DNA from: an uncultured Burkholderiales bacterium
GTDB taxonomy: Bacteria > Pseudomonadota > Gammaproteobacteria > Burkholderiales > Burkholderiaceae_C
Reading direction: 5' to 3'
Length of the DNA stretch: 64,000 bases
Assembly (NCBI GenBank): GCA_903871545.1
Contig: CAIQHG010000012.1
Span: 47,717 to 111,716 of the forward strand
Below, piece after piece: positions 17,419 to 26,782 of the stretch (position 1 is its first letter; each line of letters starts with the position of its first letter). Under the pieces are notes generated by a model. The model made no database searches. It worked only from the letters and a program-made list of their open reading frames with translations, and had not been told where the DNA came from. Made by a program: the position numbers and the translations under genes.

Positions 17419-18342
17419 CTAAAGGTTATATAGATCTCCATCCACAATTTTAGCGGCTTGTGATAGGACGAGGCCATCAATGAACTCTTGAATTACTGAT
17501 TGAAAATCAGTGTTTGAGAAATAGTCTTCTTTTATTCTTATTAGAAGAGGAACATGACTGGCCCAATCATGAGCTTGGCTCAAGTTCCATCTTTGAAGCT
17601 CAAGTAGTCGGTACTTAATGAGAACTTTTGCTGCGTATATTGCATGTTTTTTTGGGTTTTGAATGAAAAAGTGACACCGAGCGCGAGCCACTTTAAGTGC
17701 ACAATCGACATCATTAAACATAGGACCATGTCCCGGCAAACAAATCTTAGGCTTAAGGGATTCAATTAAGTCTAAGGTTTGCAAAACATCCTCAAAAGCT
17801 TTTAAACCTTCTAGCTCAGGGAAAACAACACCAAAACCATTCTGCCATAACGCGTCAGCCGTGATTAACAACCCGTAGTCTTTTTGAAATAAAAGAGCAG
17901 AGTTAGGGTCGTGTCCAGCCCCCACGAAAACGTCCCAAGACACGCCCGAGAGTTGTAATGTTTGACCCGGTGAGTACGAGAAATGTGGGGAAAATCTCGG
18001 GCAATGTTGACCAGTTAAGTCGTAACTTAATTCGCTAGTTTCCCAATTTTGCACTTGCTCAAGTTGGTTTTCACAAACCCCAATTTGCAAGTTGGGCCAT
18101 GCGCCTTGAAGAGCAGCGTTACCACCGCAATGATCACTGTGCAAATGAGTGTTAACCAAAGTGTTTAATGAGCGGCCTTGTAGCACGGTCTTAACAAGTT
18201 GAAGGGTCTGATCAGAATGGCTCCAAAACCCGCTATCCACCATTGACGCTTCGTCGGCGCTCGTTAAGATCAAATTATTAGAAGATAACCAGCCGCGCTC
18301 TAAAAAGTGCATGCCGCTTGGAAGCTTGATCAGAGAGTTCAT
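17419..18342 (-). CDS. Metallo-beta-lactamase-fold hydrolase
   Basis: 307 residues. Zinc motif HxHxDH is complete in NTHLHSDHCGGN (His66, His68, Asp70, His71), with later ligands in GAGHDPNSALL and LPGHGPMF. Glyoxalase II-like thioesterases, lactonases and others share this fold. It is convergent with the CoA-transferase operon, whose stop is 87 bases away, and monocistronic. It may open a lactone or hydrolyse a thioester, but the substrate is not visible. Confidence 0.88.
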   Translation of the reverse strand: MNSLIKLPSGMHFLERGWLSSNNLILTSADEASMVDSGFWSHSDQTLQLVKTVLQGRSLNTLVNTHLHSDHCGGNAALQGAWPNLQIGVCENQLEQVQNWETSELSYDLTGQHCPRFSPHFSYSPGQTLQLSGVSWDVFVGAGHDPNSALLFQKDYGLLITADALWQNGFGVVFPELEGLKAFEDVLQTLDLIESLKPKICLPGHGPMFNDVDCALKVARARCHFFIQNPKKHAIYAAKVLIKYRLLELQRWNLSQAHDWASHVPLLIRIKEDYFSNTDFQSVIQEFIDGLVLSQAAKIVDGDLYNL

Positions 18343-18407
18343 AAAATAATAGGCTCTGATGTCTCAGCTTATAAAAATAAGAGGAGACACATGACTGTTT
18401 TGTATTG

Positions 18408-18429
18408 AAATATAGTTATGACTATATTT
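18408..18429. promoter_or_regulatory. Perfect 22-base dyad upstream of the MBL-fold hydrolase gene
   Basis: AAATATAG-N6-CTATATTT, an 8-6-8 inverted repeat, lies 66 bases upstream of the hydrolase ATG (minus strand). A/T-rich dyads of this size are typical operators, but the regulator is unknown. The rest of the 18343-18665 gap holds only the coding-like fragment described separately. Confidence 0.4.
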
Positions 18430-18570
18430 TAACAGTGCATTGATTATGCGAAGTGATGCTCAATAATATTTAATGAGATTGTTCTCCCATTCGGTGGCTC
18501 TTCGGGTTATGGGATAGTCATTTCTAGTATGGTAAAAATTCAATGATGTTTTGCCAAATTCGAATTGGAT

Positions 18571-18681
18571 CTAATCAAAGAGAATTGCTGTTCTGTGTGA
18601 CCCAGCCTTGTGTCCTTGAATTAAAATATCAAGTACTGCGGGGTCACTTTCAAAAAAGTCGTGCTCTAAAAACTGACTTTT
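18571..18681 (-). pseudogene. Unidentified coding-like fragment, 36 codons, no start codon
   Basis: One minus-strand frame reads FLEHDFFESDPAVLDILIQ then GHKAGSHRTAILFD and a TAG stop at 18571. Composition looks like real protein, but no start codon is present and the frame runs backwards into the FMN-protein gene in another phase. It looks like the 3' end of a lost gene left beside the 18666-19154 gene. I do not recognise the family. Confidence 0.4.
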
Positions 18682-19154
18682 GCATGAATATCGGAACCTA
18701 ACTCGGGTGTTTCCCCACTCACATAAGCCTTAGCGGCGCTGTAGGCGAATTTGAGCCCATGAACGCCGCCGTTATCCCAGTATTCACCTTCTGAAATTGT
18801 ATACTTAAGTAAAGTGATGTTTGGATCGGTTTTCCCCTTTGGAAACCACACTTGCCATGTTTCTTTCCACATCAGTGAGATCATTGTGCGGTCAGTAAGT
18901 ACTGACACATTGCCACTTATAGAGGCGTATCTACTTGAGCTTTGAAAAGTGAGTAGCGCGTAAGGGTTTAAGTTAATTTCATCTATCTTAACTGAGTGAA
19001 TGTCTGTGATTAGGTATGCAACCATGGCTTCGTCAAGATGTGCAATGATCATTGGACGCGAATGAATGCTTTTGGAATTGTGGGTCACAAGCATCGCAAT
19101 GTGAAAATCGTTCACTAAGTCGTGCAGATGTCTTTGCTCTGTGGTTTGGTCCAT
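18666..19154 (-). CDS. Pyridoxamine 5'-phosphate oxidase-like flavin protein (general stress protein 26 type)
   Basis: 162 residues. The split-barrel flavin fold is indicated by FHIAMLVTHNSKSIHSRPM, LLTFQSSSRYASISG, and the subfamily's WFPKGKTDPNITLLKY and EYWD motifs (about 110-135). These proteins bind FMN or F420-like cofactors; the reaction is mostly unknown. AAGGAG lies about 8 bases before the ATG. Monocistronic; no visible functional link to neighbours. Confidence 0.85.
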   Translation of the reverse strand: MDQTTEQRHLHDLVNDFHIAMLVTHNSKSIHSRPMIIAHLDEAMVAYLITDIHSVKIDEINLNPYALLTFQSSSRYASISGNVSVLTDRTMISLMWKETWQVWFPKGKTDPNITLLKYTISEGEYWDNGGVHGLKFAYSAAKAYVSGETPELGSDIHAKVSF

Positions 19155-19374
19155 TGGTTTTGACTCCTTAGTCTAAAAAGTAGGGGTGAAGTTTTGGCAA
19201 CCCCTACTTTAAAGACTATCCAATAAAAGACCGTACGTTATCAAACACACCACTTGTTTTGGCTTGTCTTAAACTAAGTTCTTACTATGCACTTTGCTTT
19301 GGTTAATTGACCCTTTATTTGTAACTGAGTATTTGTAACTTAGCTTATAGAAAATAACAGTTCTAAACCCACCT

Positions 19375-19782
19375 TTACTTTAAATCATTGAACCATTCAA
19401 CTTCATCAAAGAATTTATTAGGTTTAGTGAAAAAAGAGATCGACAAACAACCATTTGGCGCATGGGCTATGTGGGTATTGCCACCTGGTCGCCACACAAA
19501 ATTTCCGGCGATTGCAGGAGCTTGCTCATCCTCTAAGCTACCCTCGAGCACATAAGTTTGCTCAACCTCTGTGTGCGTATGCAATGGAATAAATGAACCA
19601 GGTTTCATGCGAGTTAGAACGGTTAACATTCCGTCGTCATTTTGGTAAAGAACCTTGAAATCAACCCCTGGGAACTTAGACGCAGTCCAGGGCATTTTTA
19701 GTACATCAACAAATACTGATCGCGGCGTAGCAACTATTTCTTCATGAGTTGGACGCTGTTTTTCTTTGGTTGCAGTTTCCAT
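19375..19782 (-). CDS. Small cupin-domain protein
   Basis: 135 residues from the ATG at 19782, chosen because AAGGAGAG lies 8 bases before it; an upstream start at 19803 has no better site. Cupin motif 1 is PLHTHTEVEQTYVLEG (His68, His70, Glu74 as metal ligands) and motif 2 is WRPGGNTHIAHAPNG. A single cupin of this type may be a dioxygenase, an isomerase or a ligand-binding protein (ChrR/anti-sigma-like subset). Function is not assignable. Confidence 0.85.
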   Translation of the reverse strand: METATKEKQRPTHEEIVATPRSVFVDVLKMPWTASKFPGVDFKVLYQNDDGMLTVLTRMKPGSFIPLHTHTEVEQTYVLEGSLEDEQAPAIAGNFVWRPGGNTHIAHAPNGCLSISFFTKPNKFFDEVEWFNDLK

Positions 19783-19902
19783 GACGTGTTCTCTCCTTTT
19801 CAAATAATCAATAGGGTCAAGTTTCCATCGAAATTACTGATGTGCGTCTAGTGTTTACCCTAAAAAATCAATCATCTTTTTCTAGCGATCTTTTTTAAAT
19901 TT

Positions 19903-21729
19903 TCACCGCCCTACTGCGAAAGCCTGCATGCCCCTGGGGCTCGCTGCAGTTTTAAAGATCAGCCGCCCGGCTTTATCAAACTCTCTAGTACTCACACACA
20001 ATCTGCCCTCTGACCAAGGATCCCCCAAATGTATCTCGTGGCCCATATTCTTTAGTGCTTGAATCTCAGAGGGCTGAATACGGCTCTCAACGACAAGTCG
20101 ATTTAGATTCAGCTGATGCGGCCAAAATGATGCCGGAAAATGCTCAACATGCCACGTTGGTGCATCAATGGCGGCTTGTAAGCTCATTCCGTGTAGCACG
20201 TGACGTAAAAAGAAAATGGTTTGCCACTGATCTTGTTGATCACCCCCGGGTGTGCCCATTACCATATACGGCTTTGAATCTTTCATAACCAAAGTTGGTG
20301 ACAATGTCGTACAAGGTCTTTTGCCTGGAGCTAAAACGTTTGGGACTCCCTCATCAAGCCAAGAGATTTGTAGTCTAGTATTGAGCGCAAAGCCTAAACT
20401 AGGAATGGTCGGGCTAGATGATAACCATCCACCAGATGGTGTTGAACAAGCCATATTACCCGCCCTGTCAATTACATTAATATGGCAAGTGTCCCCAACA
20501 AAGAGTTCATGAGAGGCCCACTCGGAGGGATCCGGTAACTTTGCAAAAGTAGGCTCCCCAACACCGTAAATAGAATTAGAAACAGCCAGAGTGCGACGGC
20601 ACACATCTAAGTCTGGCAATTTAAAAGCCTCCCCAGATGGGGATCCAGGTCTGAGTGCAGTTGAGGCCTGGGAGCTAATCAAGGCAGCTCTTTGAGCAAT
20701 ATAACCAGGGGATAGCAATCCTTCAATTGGAACGTCAGCAAAACGCGGATCTCCCAACCAAGCTAAACGATCCGCCATCGCAAGTTTACAAGCTTCAGTG
20801 ATATGGTGAATAAAGTCAGCGCCATGAGGATCAAAGTTTTGCAGGCCTTTATTTTCTAACAAACCCAGTTGTTGCAGCATAACGAGACCTTGGCTCCAAG
20901 GCCCACATTTGGCAACGCTGTAGCGACCAAAATCATGCCAAATCGGGCTCTCCACCTGAGCCTCCCAATTGACAAGATCTGCCAACCTTAGCAGGCCAGT
21001 TTGAGGTTTACCGCTTGAATCGACAAAAGATTGCCTACAAAACGAATCCATTTCCTGGGCCACAAAACCGCCGTACCAAACGCGCACTGCTGCATCAATT
21101 TGACCCTCCCTTTGTTGGGACTGGCTCTGGGCCTTTGCGATCACTTGGCTATAAGTCTGAGCTAGAGAAGTGTTGGTGATCCAAGAACCCGGGCGAGGCA
21201 CCTTACCCTGTCTTAACCATTGTCGGCCAGAGCTTGGCCATTCGTTCTCAAATAAAGGTTTAACGGCTGCTATGGCTTGAGAGACTCTTGGGGAAACAGG
21301 AAAACCCTCTTGCGCTAACTTAATCGCAGGTGACAAAACATCCGATAAACTCCAAGTCCCATGGTCTTTTAAAAGACGCATCCAAGCGCCAAATGCACCC
21401 GGTACAGTGGCCGCAAGTAAGCCTATACCGGGGACTTGCTCCATACCTCTTTCTTTAAAGTATTGTGGCGTCGCAGCACTGGGTGCACAACCTTGCCCGG
21501 AAATAACTTGAGCACAACTTTGTCGCTCATTCCACAGCATGATGGACGCCTCGCCTCCAGGACCATTAAGGTGAGGTTCTACGACCTGTAAAACCATCCC
21601 TCCAGCAACGGCTGCGTCAAATGCGTTCCCCCCTCGTTCAAGGACACTCATAGCGGTTTGCGAACCCAACCAATGAGTAGACGCACAGACCCCAAAGGTG
21701 CCACTGATTTCAGGCCGAGTTGTGAACAT
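19903..21729 (-). CDS. ggt: Gamma-glutamyltransferase family protein
   Basis: 608 residues, an Ntn-hydrolase proenzyme. N-terminal segment GVCASTHWLGSQTAMSVLERGGNAFDAAVAGG is typical when read in pieces. The self-processing site reads VGDTCHINVIDRAGNM, with Thr as nucleophile where E. coli has TTHYSVVD; GTPGGDQQDQW follows. No signal peptide is visible, so unlike classical GGT this is probably cytoplasmic, perhaps acting on gamma-glutamyl intermediates or on an unrelated amide. It may be transcribed with the Bug receptor upstream (21833-22846). Confidence 0.88.
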   Translation of the reverse strand: MFTTRPEISGTFGVCASTHWLGSQTAMSVLERGGNAFDAAVAGGMVLQVVEPHLNGPGGEASIMLWNERQSCAQVISGQGCAPSAATPQYFKERGMEQVPGIGLLAATVPGAFGAWMRLLKDHGTWSLSDVLSPAIKLAQEGFPVSPRVSQAIAAVKPLFENEWPSSGRQWLRQGKVPRPGSWITNTSLAQTYSQVIAKAQSQSQQREGQIDAAVRVWYGGFVAQEMDSFCRQSFVDSSGKPQTGLLRLADLVNWEAQVESPIWHDFGRYSVAKCGPWSQGLVMLQQLGLLENKGLQNFDPHGADFIHHITEACKLAMADRLAWLGDPRFADVPIEGLLSPGYIAQRAALISSQASTALRPGSPSGEAFKLPDLDVCRRTLAVSNSIYGVGEPTFAKLPDPSEWASHELFVGDTCHINVIDRAGNMACSTPSGGWLSSSPTIPSLGFALNTRLQISWLDEGVPNVLAPGKRPCTTLSPTLVMKDSKPYMVMGTPGGDQQDQWQTIFFLRHVLHGMSLQAAIDAPTWHVEHFPASFWPHQLNLNRLVVESRIQPSEIQALKNMGHEIHLGDPWSEGRLCVSTREFDKAGRLIFKTAASPRGMQAFAVGR

Positions 21730-21832
21730 AAGTATTGATATAAAACCCTTATTAAATAAAAAAATAGAAAGATTCAGATTAAAAGACTTTTTGTTGAACC
21801 GAATTTATTTTTTAACAATAAGTTTTTTAAAT

Positions 21833-22846
21833 TTACTCGATCGAAATATTTCTTTGTCGAATCACATTTCCTAGCAACGTTTGACTGTCTAAGAATTGTG
21901 TTCTAAATTCTGCAGCAGTACTGGAAGCAGGAATAAAACCCCGAGCTGACAACTCCGATTTCACCTCCGGAAGATTCACAGTGTTGCGAAGTAATTCAGA
22001 GAGTTTATTCAATACCTCTGGAGAAAGACCCTTAGGCGCTACTAAACCTTGATAGGAGTACATATCAAACCCATCAAACCCAAGCTCTTGAAGCGTAGGT
22101 AGATTGGGATACAAAGGAATTCGCGTACGAGATGAAACAAGTAAAGGCTTTAATTTTCCGTCCTTAATATAGGGAAGTGCGGTAGCTAAGTCAGAGAAAT
22201 ATAAATCGATCACTCCTCCCAACAAATCCTTAATCGCAGGAGCTGCCCCAGCGTACGGAGCGTGCACAGGGTTTACGTTAAGTCTGGCGGCAAATGCCTC
22301 CATTGTTAAATGATTCATACCACCTTGCCCCCAGCTCCCGTAAGTTACTTTTTTATCCTCAGCCTTCATATAAGCAATAACTTCTTGAGCATTAGACACG
22401 GGCAAATCTAATTTTGCCAACAAGACCAGAGGAGTTTTAACCATGGTCCCGATAAAGTCAACATCTTTTTCTGCAGAGTATTTAAGATTTTTCATAAGAG
22501 ATGAATTAGCGGCCATTTGCTCAGCTGTATGCATTACGGTATATCCGTCTGCTTTACTAGACAATAACGTTTGAGTGCCAATCACTGTTCCGCCTCCAGG
22601 CTTATAGTCCACATAAATCTGTTGCGCTGCTGCGAGAGATAATTTTGGGGTAACTATTCTTGCAACAATGTCGCCACCACCGCCAGGAGGGTAGGGAAGA
22701 ATCCAACGTATGGATTTATTCGGAAAATCTTCAGCATGCACTGTATTTATGAAGCCAAGACCAATTAATAAAAGGAAGGCAAATAAATTAACCCGCGTAA
22801 AGAGAGATGTAGAGCTATATTGGCCTTTGAACCTACTTAAATTCAT
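21833..22846 (-). CDS. Bug-family periplasmic solute receptor
   Basis: 337 residues, signal peptide ending near VHAEDF. Mature start IRWILPYPPGGGGDIVAR, with KPGGGTVIGTQTL, ADGYTVMHT and PVHAPYAGAAPAIKDLLGG, all typical. No TctAB genes nearby. It precedes the gamma-glutamyltransferase gene by 103 bases on the same strand, so it may import that enzyme's substrate; this is inference. Confidence 0.92.
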   Translation of the reverse strand: MNLSRFKGQYSSTSLFTRVNLFAFLLLIGLGFINTVHAEDFPNKSIRWILPYPPGGGGDIVARIVTPKLSLAAAQQIYVDYKPGGGTVIGTQTLLSSKADGYTVMHTAEQMAANSSLMKNLKYSAEKDVDFIGTMVKTPLVLLAKLDLPVSNAQEVIAYMKAEDKKVTYGSWGQGGMNHLTMEAFAARLNVNPVHAPYAGAAPAIKDLLGGVIDLYFSDLATALPYIKDGKLKPLLVSSRTRIPLYPNLPTLQELGFDGFDMYSYQGLVAPKGLSPEVLNKLSELLRNTVNLPEVKSELSARGFIPASSTAAEFRTQFLDSQTLLGNVIRQRNISIE

Positions 22847-22912
22847 ATTAATTCCTTTAATATCGTTAGAGTACTACGATACTAATATTTAAATAGGTGA
22901 ATTATCAATAGC

Positions 22913-22934
22913 GATAACCCAAACTAGGGTTATC
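22913..22934. promoter_or_regulatory. Perfect 22-base dyad upstream of the Bug receptor gene
   Basis: GATAACCC-N6-GGGTTATC, an 8-6-8 inverted repeat centred about 78 bases upstream of the receptor start. The spacing and size suit a dimeric regulator (LysR-like or other). No regulator gene is adjacent. Confidence 0.5.
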
Positions 22935-23096
22935 ACTGACAAACTAATGCTTGAAAAGGTTTTTTTAATGATTGCTTGAAAAACTAAATTAAGTTTTGGA
23001 AACAACTAGAACGCTTGGCCTGTATGACGCTTAGATTTTGATTTTTAGGTACAAGTATTTTCTTATGACAATTGAGTCCAAAGCTAATAGAGTTTT

Positions 23097-23333
23097 TTAA
23101 CCCAAATTTAAAATTAGGGACAACAGTGTAAAGTCAAATTGTTCTAAATATCGGAGGCCACCGTGTATTAATTGAGTGGATGCTGATGAGGTTTGAGAAG
23201 CTAAATCTCCACTTTCGCACAATAAGACTTTAAGTCCACGGCCCGCTAAATCTCTTGCAATCCCTGTACCGTTCACACCCCCACCAACCACCACCACATC
23301 ATAATGGTCCGCTGCATGCTCTAGTTCAGTCAT
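23097..23333 (-). pseudogene. glpD: Truncated glycerol-3-phosphate dehydrogenase, N-terminal fragment
   Basis: From the ATG at 23333 about 78 residues read as the N-terminus of Glp[21 protein letters not shown] (FAD-binding GxGxxG), then [17 protein letters not shown]. The complete enzyme is about 500 residues; here it breaks off at SLILNLG and stop. The FAD-binding part alone cannot be an enzyme. It lies opposite in orientation to a glpK fragment 1.4 kb away, with an intact MFS gene between them. Confidence 0.88.
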
Positions 23334-23395
23334 GCAAGGAATTGATGGGGAATTTAACATCTTCTTTTATTAGTTATAGATTTGAGTGTCTTGCT

Positions 23396-24646
23396 CTATT
23401 TAGCACGTAACGATAATTTAAAATGGAAGCGGTAAATCAAATACAAGAGTAGCACTGCCAAGAATAAACTCGAAAGCGCAAGTGACAAATGAATGCCGAT
23501 TACTCCTCCGATCAAACCAACTGTAATGCCAGACCCTGCCCTCATTCCTAGTGCAAACATATTGAACAGTCCAATGACTCTACCCCTATGCTCGTTTGGT
23601 GCATTGAGTTGCACAAGAGTTTGGGCCATAGAGCTGAACGCTAATTCTAAAAAACCAGCGATAAACAAAAGTAGAATCGAATAAAAATAATTATTGATTA
23701 TTGCAAACATAGACAAAGATAAACACCATAGCAAAGCAATGAGTAGCGCAGAACTGCTTCTTGGCCTCATAATTCCTTTGTTGCTGAGTATCAACCCAGC
23801 AAGTAAAGCACCTGCAGCGTCTGCAGCCAACAAAATGCTATAGGACAAACCTGGATCACCATGACCTAGATCGTGCGCAAACCCAGGCATTTGAGCTTGA
23901 TAACTTGTGCCGACACAAAAAGACGCAGCACCAACCAAAAGTATCATAGAAAATATGATTGGCATCTTTGATACTTCGTTAAAAGTATTCACCATATCTG
24001 CGATTCCTCTGACTGGAATTTTTAAAACCTTAGATGGATCTTTAAATGCAAACTTGCACGGGGCGTTGATTAACCATAAAAATGTTGGCACATAAAAAAA
24101 GGCGTTTAGTATGATCCCATAACTAGGACCTATTGCGATAAGAATACCTCCCCCTACTCCAGGGCCAACCAATATACCAAGATATCTGGCAGTTGCTAGC
24201 AATCTGACTGCACTCGGAAGCTCCTCTTTTTCGACGACGTCATGTAATAAAATCTGCGTCGAGGTATGCCAAAAAACGCCCGCGCAACCATGCAACACTA
24301 ACAAAAGCATTGCAGCCCAAATTTCCAAACTATCCGTTAGAAAGAAATAACCCCATCCGATCGAAGCACTTGAGAAAAGAAGCATGCCTATTTGAATAAG
24401 TCTTCTTGGATCAAATCTCTCGGCCAACATTCCAACTGGGACTGAAAAAAATAAAAAAGGTAACCAATGGGAAAGCACAGCGAAACCGCCCAACTCTGGC
24501 GAATGAAATTTTTGATACATCATCCAATAACTGATTACGTGTTCGATGTTGTCAGCCATCATCGCCAGGATGTAGGTAATAATGAGAGCCCTAAAACCTT
24601 TGTTGGATAATGCTAAAAATGGGGCTGAAGTTTTCTGAGTATTCAT
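23396..24646 (-). CDS. Major facilitator superfamily transporter
   Basis: 416 residues, about 12 hydrophobic segments, with the MFS loop 2-3 motif reading GMLAERFDPRRLIQIG (about 73-88) and a second copy around NAPNEHRGRVIGLFNM. The shape and the RGR loop resemble the EntS/LplT-like exporter group. It sits between truncated glpD and truncated glpK, so it may have arrived by, or survived, the event that destroyed the glp genes. Substrate unknown. Confidence 0.85.
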   Translation of the reverse strand: MNTQKTSAPFLALSNKGFRALIITYILAMMADNIEHVISYWMMYQKFHSPELGGFAVLSHWLPFLFFSVPVGMLAERFDPRRLIQIGMLLFSSASIGWGYFFLTDSLEIWAAMLLLVLHGCAGVFWHTSTQILLHDVVEKEELPSAVRLLATARYLGILVGPGVGGGILIAIGPSYGIILNAFFYVPTFLWLINAPCKFAFKDPSKVLKIPVRGIADMVNTFNEVSKMPIIFSMILLVGAASFCVGTSYQAQMPGFAHDLGHGDPGLSYSILLAADAAGALLAGLILSNKGIMRPRSSSALLIALLWCLSLSMFAIINNYFYSILLLFIAGFLELAFSSMAQTLVQLNAPNEHRGRVIGLFNMFALGMRAGSGITVGLIGGVIGIHLSLALSSLFLAVLLLYLIYRFHFKLSLRAK

Positions 24647-24695
24647 TTGTTTTGAAATAAAATTTTAGTCACTCATCATTTAAATTATTCATACC

Positions 24696-24821
24696 ATGTC
24701 CTACATTCTTGCTCTTGATCAAGGTACCTTTAGCTCACGAAGTATGGTTTTTAGCGAAAGTGGTCATATCGTCTCATCTGCTCAACAAGAGTTTACCCAA
24801 CTATACCCTTTACCAGGGTGA
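24696..24821 (+). pseudogene. glpK: Truncated glycerol kinase, first 41 residues only
   Basis: ATG at 24696 opens [19 protein letters not shown], the phosphate-binding start of glycerol kinase, and continues [15 protein letters not shown] before a TGA at 24819-24821. The intact enzyme is about 500 residues and continues GW(V)EHD at exactly this point. Breakpoint coincides with the broken 3' end of the DUF1445 gene on the other strand. Confidence 0.88.
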
Positions 24822-25412
24822 GTAGAGAGAGGTTACCTGGACAGCGCGAATAGCGTCTGCGGCCTTCATTGGTCGCATGGATACAACCATTGGACCACGA
24901 AATACCCCTGAGGGTTCGGTTTGAATAGTAGTGCGGTATATGGCTACATTTTTGCCCTGCTCTATGTGCCTCAAAGGTAAGCCAACTTGCAACAAAGCCT
25001 ACTCAAAAGAGAAAGAACACCCTAGAACAAATGTAACCAAATCATTTCTCCAAACGGATAATATGTCTGTTGGTTCTTCAACGATTTGTCCGTGGCTCCA
25101 GACACGGTAGCGAGGAAGATCAGTGCAAATATCAATGGTCGTTCCTAAACTTGGCAATCCGCGATTACCCGGCTCGAAGACAGCTAGCAAGGGACAGGGT
25201 TTGGGGTTGCGCTGGCAGTAAAGTAAGAATTGCGCAGCCATGGCCTGAGGGAGAATGATCACATTACCTTAGACATGATCTCTGGCTAATCCACTTGTGT
25301 GCGAGCTCCAAGCACCTTTACGAATTACGTCGCGCACGCGCTTGGCAGTTTGTTCATCGGTAGTTCCAAACACCGCCTGCAAAGAATTAGATAGTTTACT
25401 CATGGCACTCAT
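24822..25412 (-). pseudogene. DUF1445 (putative hydro-lyase / D-glutamate cyclase-like) gene, two nonsense codons and missing 3' end
   Basis: A single frame reads a DUF1445 protein from about the ATG at 25412: RKGAWSSHTSGLARDHV, stop (TAA at 25271-25269, where the family has Gln), then [44 protein letters not shown], stop (TAG at 25001-24999), then [16 protein letters not shown] and [20 protein letters not shown]. The last quarter is absent and runs into the glpK fragment. Three separate short ORFs here are parts of this one dead gene. Family members include a mitochondrial D-glutamate cyclase. Confidence 0.88.
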
Positions 25413-25489
25413 TTTAGTTGGAGTGGTTTTATTTACTGTTATATTTTCAAAACTAAGTGAATTCAAATATCTTTGTGACTTTAGATTTT

Positions 25490-26518
25490 TTATTGCGCTA
25501 AGATTTTTTTTAGTTTTAATTCCACTATTGGCCAAACCTGGGGATTAACAATACGCGTGGATCTTTGACCTTTAACAAAAGAACGAATTTGCTCGGCTCC
25601 CATTTTTGCACTATTGAACCGAGCCTCATGAGTCACGCCTGCAGTATGAAAGGTTGAAACAACGTTAGGCAAAGACAGCAAAGGGTGGTCTTTCGGGGGC
25701 GGCTCAACAGCCCAAACATCTAATCCGGCGCCCCCTATTTTCCCAGACTTTATGGCCACATACAAATCGTCTTCATTATGAATACCGCCTCGCGCCGTTG
25801 AAATAAATGTAGCGCCGCTTTTAGCCTGATTGAAGGTAGTTGCATTAAACAAATTGAGAGTGTCTGAGTTTCTAGGGCAGTGAACAGAAATAATGTCTGC
25901 CTGAGGGATTAAATCTTGAAATCGACATGGCTCAGCACCCCTACTATGTATCTCCTCTTGGCTGAAATAAGGGTCAAATGCCAAAACCCGCATCCCAAAA
26001 GCTTTAGCAAGCAAAGCAGTGCGACGTCCTGTCTCACCAATTCCAATGAGACCCAGAGTTAAGCCTCTTAATTGATTGCCCATTAATTCTTCTCTGCTTG
26101 TTGTTTTGCCTGCTCGCATTAAACGATCGGATTCGCTAATTCTGTGCTTGACATCGAGCATCAATCCAATGGCATGCTCTGCCACGGAATCTGCATTACC
26201 ACCTGCTTGATTAATCACAAGCACACCCCTGCTCGTACAGGCCTGGACGTCTACCGGATCATACCCGGCCCCTGATGAGGAGACGCAAATCAAATCCTTA
26301 CACGTTTCTAATAATTGCTCTGTAACGTGCCACTGTTTGGGCACCTCGTCTCTAGCTGCTAATATGTGGTAGATGTGAGCCGTCCTAAAATGCTCCATAT
26401 TAACTATATCTAAATCCGATTGTTTACAACGGATTAAATTGATTAACGGATCTTTTGCAATCTCAGCTTCAAAGATATCGTCAATCCAAAAATCGAATCT
26501 GACTAAATTGAGTTTCAT
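25490..26518 (-). CDS. D-isomer-specific 2-hydroxyacid dehydrogenase family protein
   Basis: 342 residues. NAD-binding GLIGIGETGRRTALLAKAFG, the family's catalytic Arg in STARGGIHNEDDL, a Glu in the middle region and His in VSTFHTAGVTHEA. These reduce 2-keto acids to D-2-hydroxy acids or the reverse. Next upstream is the D-aminoacylase operon (26783-29494) on the same strand but with a 264-base gap. May process a 2-keto acid made from a D-amino acid; inference. Confidence 0.9.
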   Translation of the reverse strand: MKLNLVRFDFWIDDIFEAEIAKDPLINLIRCKQSDLDIVNMEHFRTAHIYHILAARDEVPKQWHVTEQLLETCKDLICVSSSGAGYDPVDVQACTSRGVLVINQAGGNADSVAEHAIGLMLDVKHRISESDRLMRAGKTTSREELMGNQLRGLTLGLIGIGETGRRTALLAKAFGMRVLAFDPYFSQEEIHSRGAEPCRFQDLIPQADIISVHCPRNSDTLNLFNATTFNQAKSGATFISTARGGIHNEDDLYVAIKSGKIGGAGLDVWAVEPPPKDHPLLSLPNVVSTFHTAGVTHEARFNSAKMGAEQIRSFVKGQRSTRIVNPQVWPIVELKLKKILAQ

Positions 26519-26580
26519 AAAATAGCGTATTGATTGTTATGTGCAATTCGTGAATTATCCCACTAGGATGGGAGCAAGAA

Positions 26581-26670
26581 TCAAATAACGGTACGTCTAT
26601 AGCGCTGTTTGATTTAGATGGATTGGTGAGCAGTAAACGCTTCGCAGCTCTTTGCAACGGTTTTAACTGA
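26581..26670 (+). other. Possible HAD-hydrolase N-terminal relic
   Basis: In the 264-base gap the plus strand reads SIALFDLDGLVSS in one frame, matching HAD motif I (DxD with hydrophobic lead), then stops within 30 codons. No start codon or continuation. It may be a relic or coincidence; nothing else is visible in 26519-26782. Confidence 0.22.
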
Positions 26671-26782
26671 AATTTTTAATCAAAATATTAATCTCGGTGA
26701 ATTTCCAACTTCTCAGGCGAACGCAAGTTAATTAGTGAGTTTGAGCTCAAATAAGTCATTATGAGTTCCAGCTAAACTCAAA

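Noticed and set aside
24810..25535. Three short minus ORFs as independent genes
   Set aside because: They are one frame of a DUF1445 gene separated by stop codons and carry consecutive family motifs.
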